Assembly (NCBI GenBank): GCA_015661095.1
Contig: JACVQI010000035.1
Span: forward strand, 1 to 17,995
Direction of reading: 5' to 3'
From: Gammaproteobacteria bacterium
GTDB lineage: Bacteria; Pseudomonadota; Gammaproteobacteria; Eutrophobiales; Eutrophobiaceae
Length of the DNA: 17,995 nucleotides
Shown: positions 7,202-14,544 of the stretch, one piece after another
Layout: every line of letters begins with the position of its first letter
Numbering within the stretch: position 1 is the stretch's first letter
Notes under the pieces: generated by a model
What the model saw: the letters and a program-made list of their open reading frames with translations, nothing else
Database searches by the model: none
Told to the model about the DNA's origin: nothing
Made by a program: the position numbers and the translations under genes

Positions 7202-8995
7202 ATGCCCGGCCAAATCCCCAAGACCTTCATTGACGACCTGCTGACCCGGACCGATATAGTCGAAATCATTGACGGCTTTGTGCCGCTCAGAAAAACCGGC
7301 AGCAACCACAAAGGTCTGTGCCCGTTTCACGATGAAAAAACACCGTCATTCACGGTCAGCCAGGAAAAGCAGTTTTATCATTGCTTCGGGTGCGGAGCGA
7401 ACGGTTCCGCCATCACATTTCTGATGGAATACCGGCATATGGATTTCGTCACTGCGGTCGAGGAAATGGCCCGCCGGGCCGGACTGGAAGTCCCGCGAGA
7501 AGGAAGTGCGGGTCCTGCCAGGGATCAAAAACTGACCGAACTCTATGAATTGCAGGAACTGGTGGTGCAGTTCTACCGCAAACAGCTGAAACAACACCCC
7601 GAGGCGGAGCGCGCTGTAAATTATCTGAAACAACGCGGGATCACGGGGGAACTGGCAGCCAAATTTGAACTCGGGTATGCCCCGCCCGGCTGGGATCATC
7701 TGATCAAGGCGCTGGGACTATCGGATGCCGCGCAAAAACGCCTGCTGAAAGCGGGCTTGATTATTCAACGTGACCAGGGTGGCTACTATGACCGCTTTCG
7801 CGATCGCATCATGTTCCCGATCCGCGACCAGCGCGGCCGGGTCATCGGTTTCGGCGGCAGAGTCCTGGATGACGGCACCCCCAAATATCTAAATTCACCA
7901 GAAACCCCAATCTTTCATAAAGGCCGCGAGCTGTATGGTTTTTACCAGGCTCGTCACGCCGGGAAAAATCTGCAACGCCTGTACGTCGTCGAGGGTTATA
8001 TGGATGTCCTGGCCCTGGTCCAGCACGAGGTCAGTAATGTCGCCGCGACCCTCGGGACCGCCGCCACCGCCGATCACCTCGAGAGTATCTTTCGAGTTAC
8101 GCCTGAAATCGTTTTTTGTTTTGATGGCGACGAAGCCGGTCGCAAGGCTGCCTGGCGCGCCCTGGATATCAGCCTGCCGCTGCTCCGTGACGGCCGGCGG
8201 GTGTTTTTCCTGTTCATGCCGGAGGGCAAGGACCCCGATGACTTTGTCCGGGAGCATGGCAAAGTCGGCTTCGAAGACCTGAAAAAATACGTGCCGCTGA
8301 CGGACTATCTGTTACGCGAACTGACCAGGGACTTTGACCCGGGAATCAGAGAACATAAAAGCAAACTCATACACGAAGCAACACCTTATCTGCGGAAAAT
8401 GCCGCAGGGTAGTCTCAAACAGCTTCTACAAGACGAAATCGCCGGCCTGACCAGTCTGGATAAATCGATATTCGATCAGCAGCTTATGGAAACAAAACCG
8501 AAGCCGCAGTCGTACCCGGTCAAAGTATCCAGGCTACAACGTAAAACCGAACGAACCCTGCTTGCCCAGGTTATAAGGCTGCTATTAATCAAACCAAAGA
8601 TTGCATTGACGATCCCGGATTTTGATGACCTTGCGAACATCAATCTACCGGGAACGGACTTTTTAAAGGATTTGATTCAATTAATTCAGGCGACACCCGA
8701 TATAACCCTGGCCCGGATCCTGGAAACCTGGCGGGGAACCAAATATGAAAAAAGATTGTCAGAACTGGCGCCGATAGCGGAATCTCCCTATGAAAAAGAT
8801 GAGGTGGATATTCATTCCGAGGAATTTCTGGCGATTGAATTCAGTGATGCCATTGCCAGTTTGCGAGAATGGTCGAGAAAAGAAAGGATAAAAAAGAAGA
8901 CCAGCAAGGTTTCTAGTCTGGATGAGCTGACTGAAGAACATAAAACCGAGTTACGCAATCTCAATCCTAAGGCAAGGATTCCGCCGGAAAACTGA
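7202..8995 (+). CDS. dnaG: DNA primase
   Basis: 597 residues, slightly longer than the E. coli enzyme. It makes RNA primers at the replication fork and binds DnaB helicase. The N-terminal zinc-binding domain has Cys40, His43, Cys61 and Cys64 (CPFH...CFGC). The core carries RFRDRIMFPI at about 199-208 and the TOPRIM fold with Glu264 (VVEGYMDVLAL) and Asp308/Asp310 (FDGDEAG). The C-terminal helicase-binding part (from about 430) is divergent, as usual. Codon use becomes more AT-rich toward the 3' end. The ATG at 7202 is the natural start by alignment to known N-termini. It is separated from rpoD by 109 bases holding a promoter. Confidence 0.97.
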   Translation: MPGQIPKTFIDDLLTRTDIVEIIDGFVPLRKTGSNHKGLCPFHDEKTPSFTVSQEKQFYHCFGCGANGSAITFLMEYRHMDFVTAVEEMARRAGLEVPREGSAGPARDQKLTELYELQELVVQFYRKQLKQHPEAERAVNYLKQRGITGELAAKFELGYAPPGWDHLIKALGLSDAAQKRLLKAGLIIQRDQGGYYDRFRDRIMFPIRDQRGRVIGFGGRVLDDGTPKYLNSPETPIFHKGRELYGFYQARHAGKNLQRLYVVEGYMDVLALVQHEVSNVAATLGTAATADHLESIFRVTPEIVFCFDGDEAGRKAAWRALDISLPLLRDGRRVFFLFMPEGKDPDDFVREHGKVGFEDLKKYVPLTDYLLRELTRDFDPGIREHKSKLIHEATPYLRKMPQGSLKQLLQDEIAGLTSLDKSIFDQQLMETKPKPQSYPVKVSRLQRKTERTLLAQVIRLLLIKPKIALTIPDFDDLANINLPGTDFLKDLIQLIQATPDITLARILETWRGTKYEKRLSELAPIAESPYEKDEVDIHSEEFLAIEFSDAIASLREWSRKERIKKKTSKVSSLDELTEEHKTELRNLNPKARIPPEN

Positions 8996-9002
8996 ATTCA
9001 CC

Positions 9003-9031
9003 TGGATTGCTGTGCAGTAATATGCTATACT
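9003..9031 (+). promoter_or_regulatory. Probable rpoD-proximal promoter
   Basis: Between dnaG and rpoD there is TGGATT (9003-9008) and, 17 bases later, TATACT (9026-9031), preceded by TG in the extended -10 arrangement (TGCTATACT). The -35 is poor but the extended -10 is good. A run of seven T follows at 9041-9047. This would allow rpoD to be expressed separately from dnaG. Confidence 0.5.
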
Positions 9032-9104
9032 GATCGATTATTTTTTTGCCATTTTTAATGAATTATCAACCACTTAGGTTACTATCTTGAGAGACAAACC
9101 TGTA

Positions 9105-10970
9105 ATGGAACAAATCGAAGAGCCAGTCAGCAGCAATAAAGACGAGGCTTCCCAAATCAAACACCTGATTTCCAAAGGCAAGGAACAGGGGTTTCTGACT
9201 TACCATGAGGTCAACGACCATCTGCCGGACGGCATAGTCGATCCGGAGCAGGTCGAGGACATCATCAACATGATCAACGACATGGGGATTGAGGTGCATG
9301 AGTCACCCCCTGACCTCAGTCTGGTCATGACGGAAAAACCGGAAGAGCCGGACGAAGATGCTGCTGCCGAAGCCGCCGCCGCCCTGCTAAGCGTTGATAA
9401 TGAATTTGGCCGCACGACAGACCCGGTACGCATGTATATGCGCGAGATGGGTACCGTGGATCTGCTGACCAGGGAAGGTGAAATCAAGATAGCCAAACGT
9501 ATCGAAGAAGGCATTAACCAGGTGCTCACCGCACTGTCACAATTTCCGAATACCATTGAGAACCTGCTCTCGGCCCATGTACTGGTTGATAAGGAGCAAT
9601 TGAAGCTGTCGGATGTCATAGTCGGATTTACCGATGCCGAAGAATATCCTGACCATGGCGCGCCTCCAATTCAGCAGGCACTGCGTGAGGCTAATGAGGG
9701 TGACAGCGAAGAGGATGATGAAGAAAATGAAGATAGTGATGCCGACGAGCCTGAATCATCAATCGATCCGGAAATGGTGCGGGGCCTGATACTGGCTATC
9801 GCCAAGGAGAATGTTAAATATACAAAAGCCGTCAGTCGTTACGGACGCGAGCACAAGAAAACCAAGGTCTTGCAGGAAAAATTATCCGAACGTTTCATGG
9901 AGTTGCGTCTAGCTCCAAAATTTATCGATGAGCTGACCAACAATGTCCGCATACTGATTGAAGATATTCGGAAAACCGAACGGGATATCATGAAACTCTG
10001 CGTGAAGGACGCAAAAATGCCGCGCAAGGAGTTCATCGCTAACTTTCCCGGCAATGAAACCAATACCAGATGGTTAAAGGGGCTGATTACCCAGAAGAAA
10101 GCTTACGCGAAAGATCTTAAATTGATTCAGGATGATGTCATTAAGATACAGGAACGCTTAAAAACCGTGTTCGATAACAACCAGTTGACCATTAATGAAA
10201 TAAAAGAGATCAACCGCAAGATCTCCATCGGCGAGGCGAAAGCACGTCGCGCGAAAAAGGAAATGGTTGAAGCAAACCTAAGACTGGTTATTTCCATCGC
10301 GAAAAAATACACCAATCGCGGCTTGTTGTTCCTGGATCTCATCCAGGAAGGCAACATCGGCCTGATGAAGGCGGTCGACAAATTTGAATATCGCCGTGGC
10401 TATAAATTTTCAACCTACGCGACCTGGTGGATCCGGCAGGCAATCACCCGCTCTATCGCCGATCAGGCGCGGACCATTCGTATCCCGGTACACATGATCG
10501 AAACCATCAATAAATTAAACCGGATCTCACGACAGATCCTGCAGGAAAAAGGCCGGGAACCGACACCGGAGGAACTGGCCGAAAAAATGGACATGCCGGA
10601 AGACAAGGTCCGCAAGGTGTTGAAGATCGCCAAGGAGCCGATATCCATGGAAACCCCTATCGGTGATGATGATGATTCGCATCTGGGTGATTTTATCGAG
10701 GACATGAATACCCAGGCACCGTCCGACTCAGCCGGGTTTGAAGGATTGCGCCGGGCGACCAGAACGGCACTGGAAGGCCTTACCGCACGTGAGGCCAAGG
10801 TGCTGCGGATGCGCTTCGGCATCGAGATGAATACCGACCACACCCTGGAGGAAGTCGGCAAACAGTTCGACGTCACCCGGGAGCGTATTCGTCAGATCGA
10901 GGCCAAGGCGCTGCGTAAACTGCGGCACCCCAGCCGTTCCGATGAGCTGCGCACTTTCCTGGAAACCTAA
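9105..10970 (+). CDS. rpoD: RNA polymerase primary sigma factor
   Basis: 621 residues from the ATG at 9105. Reading could also begin at a TTG at 9087, but the E. coli protein starts MEQ, as here, and a GAGAG lies ten bases upstream. Order of parts: region 1.1 (GFLTYHEVNDHLPDGIVDPE and IINMINDMGIEV), region 1.2 (GRTTDPVRMYMREMGTVDLL), the non-conserved insert with a very acidic run near EGDSEEDDEENEDSDADEPE, region 2 (DLIQEGNIGLMKAVDKFEYR then FSTYATWWIRQAITRSI), region 3, and region 4 with the helix-turn-helix (TLEEVGKQFDVTRERIRQIE). It recognises standard -35/-10 promoters. It is the last protein gene of the operon. Confidence 0.98.
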   Translation: MEQIEEPVSSNKDEASQIKHLISKGKEQGFLTYHEVNDHLPDGIVDPEQVEDIINMINDMGIEVHESPPDLSLVMTEKPEEPDEDAAAEAAAALLSVDNEFGRTTDPVRMYMREMGTVDLLTREGEIKIAKRIEEGINQVLTALSQFPNTIENLLSAHVLVDKEQLKLSDVIVGFTDAEEYPDHGAPPIQQALREANEGDSEEDDEENEDSDADEPESSIDPEMVRGLILAIAKENVKYTKAVSRYGREHKKTKVLQEKLSERFMELRLAPKFIDELTNNVRILIEDIRKTERDIMKLCVKDAKMPRKEFIANFPGNETNTRWLKGLITQKKAYAKDLKLIQDDVIKIQERLKTVFDNNQLTINEIKEINRKISIGEAKARRAKKEMVEANLRLVISIAKKYTNRGLLFLDLIQEGNIGLMKAVDKFEYRRGYKFSTYATWWIRQAITRSIADQARTIRIPVHMIETINKLNRISRQILQEKGREPTPEELAEKMDMPEDKVRKVLKIAKEPISMETPIGDDDDSHLGDFIEDMNTQAPSDSAGFEGLRRATRTALEGLTAREAKVLRMRFGIEMNTDHTLEEVGKQFDVTRERIRQIEAKALRKLRHPSRSDELRTFLET

Positions 10971-10979
10971 ATATCATGC

Positions 10980-11015
10980 GATCAGGAAATCAACAGGCCT
11001 GTTGATTTCCTGATC
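10980..11015. terminator. 36-base perfect palindrome after rpoD
   Basis: Ten bases past the rpoD stop there is a 36-base perfect palindrome: the 18-base arm GATCAGGAAATCAACAGG is followed directly by its complement. As RNA it would form a stem of about 16 base pairs with a GGCC turn. It lacks a following T run (CTCGTCCC), so it may terminate inefficiently or protect the 3' end of the transcript. Confidence 0.6.
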
Positions 11016-11072
11016 CTCGTCCCTATAATCCGACTTCCAGAATAACTGTTACTCGTTTTTCTACTTATCACT

Positions 11073-11078
11073 TATAAC
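11073..11078 (+). promoter_or_regulatory. Possible original tRNA promoter -10
   Basis: TATAAC lies about 20 bases before the truncated tRNA copy. A weak TTACTC (11049-11054) is 18 bases upstream. This would be the ancestral promoter of the tRNA-Ile2 gene. Weak evidence. Confidence 0.3.
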
Positions 11079-11091
11079 TTGTAACTACTTC

Positions 11092-11110
11092 GAGCCTGTA
11101 GCTCAGTTGG
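11092..11110 (+). pseudogene. Truncated 5' copy of tRNA-Ile2
   Basis: Nineteen bases match the first 19 bases of the intact tRNA-Ile2 at 11313-11331 with one difference (A for G at the second base). They cover the acceptor 5' strand and the D-arm up to the GG of the loop. After this the sequence diverges completely, so no tRNA can form. It is either the left flank of an insertion that duplicated its target or the remains of a tandem tRNA copy. Confidence 0.8.
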
Positions 11111-11312
11111 GCATAGCGGCATAAGAAATAAGGTCCAGTGGACCTTTTTCCCGCTGAGCGTCGAGGACACGACTGCATGGATGCAGGAGGTAGAACGAAT
11201 CAGGAGACAGAGTCGAGGAGTCCGAGACGGGCCATTAGCGAAACAGGGAGGTTGAGCTTAGGGCAATGGTTAGCGAAATTATATTTATCAGGGAATGCAG
11301 GGTTTTATGTAA
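11111..11312 (+). other. 202-base non-coding insert in tRNA-Ile2 5' region
   Basis: The insert lies between the truncated and intact copies of the tRNA 5' end; the repeat period is 221 bases. It holds a terminator-like hairpin (11130-11149), a perfect hairpin CTGCAT-GG-ATGCAG (11173-11186), five GGA triplets within 11165-11219, and an AT-rich stretch before the intact tRNA. The motif TTAGCGAAA occurs twice (within 11234-11243 and 11270-11279). A 65-codon frame crosses it but runs into the tRNA and looks non-coding. The CATGGATG hairpin followed by AGGAGG resembles small dispersed repeats seen in various gammaproteobacteria, an impression I cannot verify here. Confidence 0.6.
11130..11149 (+). 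terminator. Intrinsic terminator-like hairpin inside insert
   Basis: Seven-base-pair stem AAGGTCC/GGACCTT with a three-base loop, running into five T. It would stop transcripts that start at the ancestral tRNA promoter before they reach the intact tRNA. Confidence 0.5.
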
Positions 11313-11389
11313 GGGCCTGTAGCTCAGTTGGTTAGAGCAGTGGACTCATAATCCATTGGTCGTAGGTTCAAGTCCTACCGGGCCCACCA
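11313..11389 (+). tRNA. tRNA-Ile2 (anticodon CAT, lysidine type)
   Basis: 77 bases with an encoded CCA end. The acceptor stem GGGCCTG pairs with CGGGCCC (one G-T pair). The D-arm is GCTC...GAGC, the anticodon stem GTGGA/TCCAT, the loop CTCATAA with CAT at 11347-11349, and the T-arm TAGG-TTCAAGT-CCTA. CAT could mean Met or Ile2. The variable region TTGGTCG and the T-loop sequence TTCAAGTCC follow the E. coli ileX pattern rather than elongator Met, and ileX lies near rpoD in E. coli too. The C34 would be changed to lysidine by TilS so that it reads AUA. It is the gene next to the duplicated 5' end described above. Confidence 0.9.
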
Positions 11390-11450
11390 ATCAAATTTTT
11401 CCCGCCCGATTGAATGTTCTCCAAATATTCTCCTATACTTCGATGTCCCT

Positions 11451-12749
11451 ATGGTGGACATTCAAAACAACGGCTATTGGCCACGGGCGATTGTACTGAT
11501 GGATATGAACGCCTTTTTCGCCTCGATTGAACAACACGATGACCCGAGCCTGTACGGCAAACCGGTAGCTGTCACCAACGGTCTGACCGGCACCTGTATC
11601 ATCACCTGTTCTTACGAAGCCAGACGCTATGGCGTGCACACTGGCATGCGCGTCAAACAGGCCAGACGCATCTGTCCGGGATTGGTGCAGCGCCCGGCGC
11701 GGCCGGAGCGTTATGCCCAGGTCTCCACCCGGATCATGGCTGTGCTGCATGACATCACCCCGGACGTGGAGGTCTTCTCCGTTGATGAGGCCTTTCTGGA
11801 CGTGACCCATTGCCAGCGCCTCTGGGGTCCGCCGGAGCATATCGCCCGCTTAATCAAAAACAGGGTATTCACAGTCTCCGGTGTCTCCTGCTCCATTGGC
11901 GTCAGCGGCGACAAGACCACCGCCAAATATGCCGCCAAACTACAGAAGCCGGACGGCCTGGTCCTGATCCCGCCCTGGGAAGCGAAGGCGCGGCTGCGGG
12001 ACGTACCGGTAACCAGTTTATGCGGGATTAACCAGGGGATAGGCGCCTTTCTCGCCGAACGCGGCGTGTTTACCTGCGGTGACATGGCCCGCCTGCCCAT
12101 CGGCGTCCTGGGCCGGCGTTTCGGCAATCCCGGCCGCCGCATCTGGTACATGTGCCGGGGCGAAGACCCGGACCGGGTGCAAAGCAACATCAATGCCCCC
12201 AAATCCGTGGGCCATGGCAAGGTCGTCCCGCCTGACACCAGAGATCGGGACCTGCTCTGCATGTATCTCATCCATATGGCGGAGAAGGTCGCCGCCCGTC
12301 TCCGGCAACACGCCATGCAGGCGCAAAAATATTTTGTCGGACTGCGTTGTCTGGACAACTGGGTGGGCAACAAATTCAGGACGGAGTCCCCGACCAATGA
12401 CAGCCGGCCGCTGATCAAATTATGTCATAGCGTGTTGCAACATCACTGGCAGGGGGAAGGGGTGTACCAGGTGCAAATCGTGGCGCTCGATCCCCGTCCG
12501 GTCAGGGGACAGATGGATTTCTTCGCGGCAGACAATACCGGCGCCTATCGGTTGAACAAGGCCATGGATTTGATCAATGAACGGTTTGGCGAATTTACCA
12601 TTGCTCCGGCCAGGCTGCTGGGGCGTTCCGATATGCCCAATGTCATCGCTCCCGCCTGGAAACCTTACGGACACCGGCAGACGATTCCCAATACCAAACG
12701 CAAGCAAAATCAGCCTCTGATTAAAAAGATATATGAAATAGACATATAG
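11451..12749 (+). CDS. Y-family DNA polymerase (DinB/UmuC superfamily)
   Basis: 432 residues. Translesion polymerase fold. The first metal site is in VLMDMNAFFASIEQ (Asp18), the second in FSVDEAFLD (Asp112, Glu113), and SYEARRYGVHTGM at about 54-66 binds the incoming nucleotide. The N at residue 20 follows the UmuC-like D-x-N-A-F pattern, while the palm is more DinB-like. The fingers, palm and little finger appear complete. QMDFF near residue 365, followed by LNKAMDLINERFG, looks like a sliding-clamp binding motif with the usual tail. I see no LexA-type box (CTGT-N8-ACAG) upstream. It starts 61 bases after tRNA-Ile2. It may be a DNA polymerase IV variant; I do not assign dinB firmly. Confidence 0.88.
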   Translation: MVDIQNNGYWPRAIVLMDMNAFFASIEQHDDPSLYGKPVAVTNGLTGTCIITCSYEARRYGVHTGMRVKQARRICPGLVQRPARPERYAQVSTRIMAVLHDITPDVEVFSVDEAFLDVTHCQRLWGPPEHIARLIKNRVFTVSGVSCSIGVSGDKTTAKYAAKLQKPDGLVLIPPWEAKARLRDVPVTSLCGINQGIGAFLAERGVFTCGDMARLPIGVLGRRFGNPGRRIWYMCRGEDPDRVQSNINAPKSVGHGKVVPPDTRDRDLLCMYLIHMAEKVAARLRQHAMQAQKYFVGLRCLDNWVGNKFRTESPTNDSRPLIKLCHSVLQHHWQGEGVYQVQIVALDPRPVRGQMDFFAADNTGAYRLNKAMDLINERFGEFTIAPARLLGRSDMPNVIAPAWKPYGHRQTIPNTKRKQNQPLIKKIYEIDI

Positions 12750-12902
12750 GCAAAATAGCCGTCCGTACAAGGGCGAGCGATTAAAATGCGCATCAATCGG
12801 GACAGCCGATCCTCATCCGGCACAGCACTTCACAAATTTATGCCGTTGCCATACACTCGACCGATAAGCAGCTTAATTAGTAGTTAACAGAGGAGAACAA
12901 TA

Positions 12903-13049
12903 ATGAACGAAGAGCATGTAATTGCCGCGATACTGACTGCCGGCCTGCTGGCCAGAAAAACCGATGACGAACTGGCACCCAAGGACGTAATAACTCTGTA
13001 CGAAATGGTATTAGCCAGCTATCTGACATCGATACGGCCGACCAAATAG
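12903..13049 (+). CDS. 48-residue small protein, unknown
   Basis: A short frame MNEEHVIAAILTAGLLARKT... ends at TAG 13047-13049. Support is a very good ribosome-binding site (AGAGGAGA, seven bases before the ATG) and a hairpin directly after the gene. The sequence is mildly amphipathic with an N-terminal helix (VIAAILTAGLLA) and an acidic middle (DDELAPKD), and it has no signal peptide. I do not recognise the family. It lies between the polymerase and pdxH in otherwise empty DNA. Confidence 0.6.
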   Translation: MNEEHVIAAILTAGLLARKTDDELAPKDVITLYEMVLASYLTSIRPTK

Positions 13050-13066
13050 TACGAACACATGTAACG

Positions 13067-13087
13067 CAGGCAACCATGGGTTGCCTG
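13067..13087. terminator. Hairpin between small gene and pdxH
   Basis: Perfect nine-base-pair stem CAGGCAACC/GGTTGCCTG with loop ATG, located between convergent stops. There is no T run on either side, so it is a likely but unusual bidirectional terminator. Confidence 0.5.
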
Positions 13088-13094
13088 GATTCGA

Positions 13095-13739
13095 TCAGGG
13101 TGCCAGCCGGCGCAGGGACCAGAACCCGGGGCTGATTTGAAAGTATTCAATGCGATCGTGCAGCCTGCCTTCCCGGCCCTGCCAGAATTCGATCTTGGCC
13201 GGCACAACCTTATAGCCGACCCAGTCATGCGGTCTGGGTATTTCCTCACCCGGAAATTCCTGCGCGATCTTATAATATTCCTGTTCCAGGAAATCCCTGC
13301 TGGCCACGACACTGCTCTGTCTGGCTACCCATGCGCTCACCCGACTGTCATAGGGTCTGGATTGGAAATATTCATCAGCATCCTGGTCGGACACGCGTTC
13401 CACCCTGCCGTCGATCCTGATCTGGCGATGCATCGGCGCCCAATATAACACCAGCGCCGCTTGCGGATTCTCTGCGAGTTGCCGGCCCTTGTTACTTCCA
13501 GAATGGGAATAAAACACAAACCCGCTGTCATCGTATCCTTTCATTAGCACGAACCTGACCGAGGGAACTCCGTCCCGACTGGCCGTCGCCAGTGCCATGG
13601 CATTTGGCAGATCCAGTCCAGCGGCTACCGCGTTCTGAAACCAGAGACTAAACTGACGGATGGGGTCAGGATCCATATCCGCTTCATTCATGCTGGAATA
13701 TATATATTCACGCCTCAAATCAGAAAAGTTCGAATTCAT
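13095..13739 (-). CDS. pdxH: Pyridoxamine/pyridoxine 5'-phosphate oxidase
   Basis: 214 residues, normal length. FMN-dependent oxidation of PNP or PMP to pyridoxal 5'-phosphate. Visible family marks are the N-terminal LRREYIYSSMNEADMDPDPI, the FMN-binding stretch PSVRFVLMKGYDDSGFVFY and SNKGRQLAENPQAALVLYW, RQIRIDGRVERVS, the YFQSRPYDSRVSAWVA region, and the C-terminal end of the family with WQGREGRLHDRIEY. It starts nine bases after the SirB2-like gene and probably shares its transcript. Confidence 0.96.
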   Translation of the reverse strand: MNSNFSDLRREYIYSSMNEADMDPDPIRQFSLWFQNAVAAGLDLPNAMALATASRDGVPSVRFVLMKGYDDSGFVFYSHSGSNKGRQLAENPQAALVLYWAPMHRQIRIDGRVERVSDQDADEYFQSRPYDSRVSAWVARQSSVVASRDFLEQEYYKIAQEFPGEEIPRPHDWVGYKVVPAKIEFWQGREGRLHDRIEYFQISPGFWSLRRLAP

Positions 13740-13748
13740 ATAAATAGC

Positions 13749-14126
13749 TCAATAAGGTATGACGGCATGCGTCCTTGCCATGATGACTATATAAAAAAAT
13801 ACCAGCCATGATCCGAAAACTGCGGCGATGCGCGTCTTCATGGTTTTACCGCGCTTAAGCGCCACACTACCCAATACTATATATATTAATACACCCAGCA
13901 ACTTCAGCAACAGCCAGGGCCGCTGATAAAAAGCGCCATAAAAGCTGACAGCCATGATCAAGCCGGTCGAGAGCAGAAAAAAATCAATGAAGTGTGGAAC
14001 AATTCTGACGACCTTGTTGCGTAACAACTTCGAGCCCGCATACATCCAATAGGACCGGACACTGAATGATATAAATGTCAGAATAACAAATGCGACATGC
14101 AACTGTTTTATTATCATACCGGGCAT
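13749..14126 (-). CDS. SirB2-family membrane protein
   Basis: 125 residues with four hydrophobic segments. The pattern IKQLHVAFVILTFISFSVRS, RIVPHFIDFFLLSTGLIM, WLLLKLLGVLIYIVLGSVAL followed by KRGKT and a final membrane segment is that of the SirB2 family, which was named for an effect on Salmonella invasion genes; its biochemical role is unknown. The start may be the first ATG (14126) or the Met four residues on. It is the upstream partner of pdxH. Confidence 0.85.
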   Translation of the reverse strand: MPGMIIKQLHVAFVILTFISFSVRSYWMYAGSKLLRNKVVRIVPHFIDFFLLSTGLIMAVSFYGAFYQRPWLLLKLLGVLIYIVLGSVALKRGKTMKTRIAAVFGSWLVFFYIVIMARTHAVIPY

Positions 14127-14191
14127 GGAAACATAAAAGTATGCAATGCGGCAATCGTCTGATTTAGATCATTCCAGAACCTTATTTACGC

Positions 14192-14197
14192 TATAAT
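14192..14197 (+). promoter_or_regulatory. Promoter -10 for the DUF4404 gene
   Basis: A perfect TATAAT lies 36 bases before the ATG at 14234. The -35 region 17-18 bases upstream (TCATTC/ATCATT) is weak. Confidence 0.5.
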
Positions 14198-14233
14198 CTC
14201 GGTAATTGAAAGAGTCAAAACCAGCAACCGGCC

Positions 14234-14500
14234 ATGAGCGATAAAAAATTACAAAACGAACTGGAAAAACTGCGCCGGGAAGTAATCAATCTTGCCGGCA
14301 ATAATGAAGCAGCCCGGGAGAAATTGAATCTGCTAATCAGTGATATCGAGAAGAAGCTCGATAAACCGGCGGATGAGGAACATCACCGTTACCTGGTACG
14401 CGGGATAAAAGACGCCATCCGCCAGTTTGAATCCGATCACCCGCGGGCCACCGCCATCCTAAATGACATCATGGTTACCCTGAGCAACATGGGTATCTAG
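14234..14500 (+). CDS. DUF4404 family protein
   Basis: 88 residues, largely helical and charged, likely a small coiled-coil. KLQNELEKLRREV and LNLLISDIEKKLD are heptad-like, and the C-terminus AIRQFESDHPRATAILNDIM is a typical mark of this family as I recall it. Function unknown; cytoplasmic by lack of signals. Its own promoter (TATAAT at 14192) and divergence from sirB2-pdxH suggest a monocistronic unit. Confidence 0.8.
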   Translation: MSDKKLQNELEKLRREVINLAGNNEAAREKLNLLISDIEKKLDKPADEEHHRYLVRGIKDAIRQFESDHPRATAILNDIMVTLSNMGI

Positions 14501-14544
14501 CACGCTGGGGTAACGTCCACGGCAATTCAAGCAATATCAGTCAC

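Noticed and set aside
9087..9104. TTG start giving a six-residue longer RpoD
   Set aside because: The ATG at 9105 matches the known N-terminus (MEQ) and has its own purine-rich site.
11138..11335. 65-codon open frame across the tRNA insert
   Set aside because: It runs into the intact tRNA-Ile2, has no ribosome-binding site of note and no family resemblance; the DNA is better read as non-coding.
11092..11389. Group I intron in tRNA-Ile
   Set aside because: Known introns of this tRNA sit in the anticodon loop and split the gene. Here a complete tRNA lies downstream and the repeat is in the 5' part; no intron core was recognised.
11390..11450. LexA box upstream of the Y-family polymerase
   Set aside because: No CTGT-N8-ACAG or close variant found.
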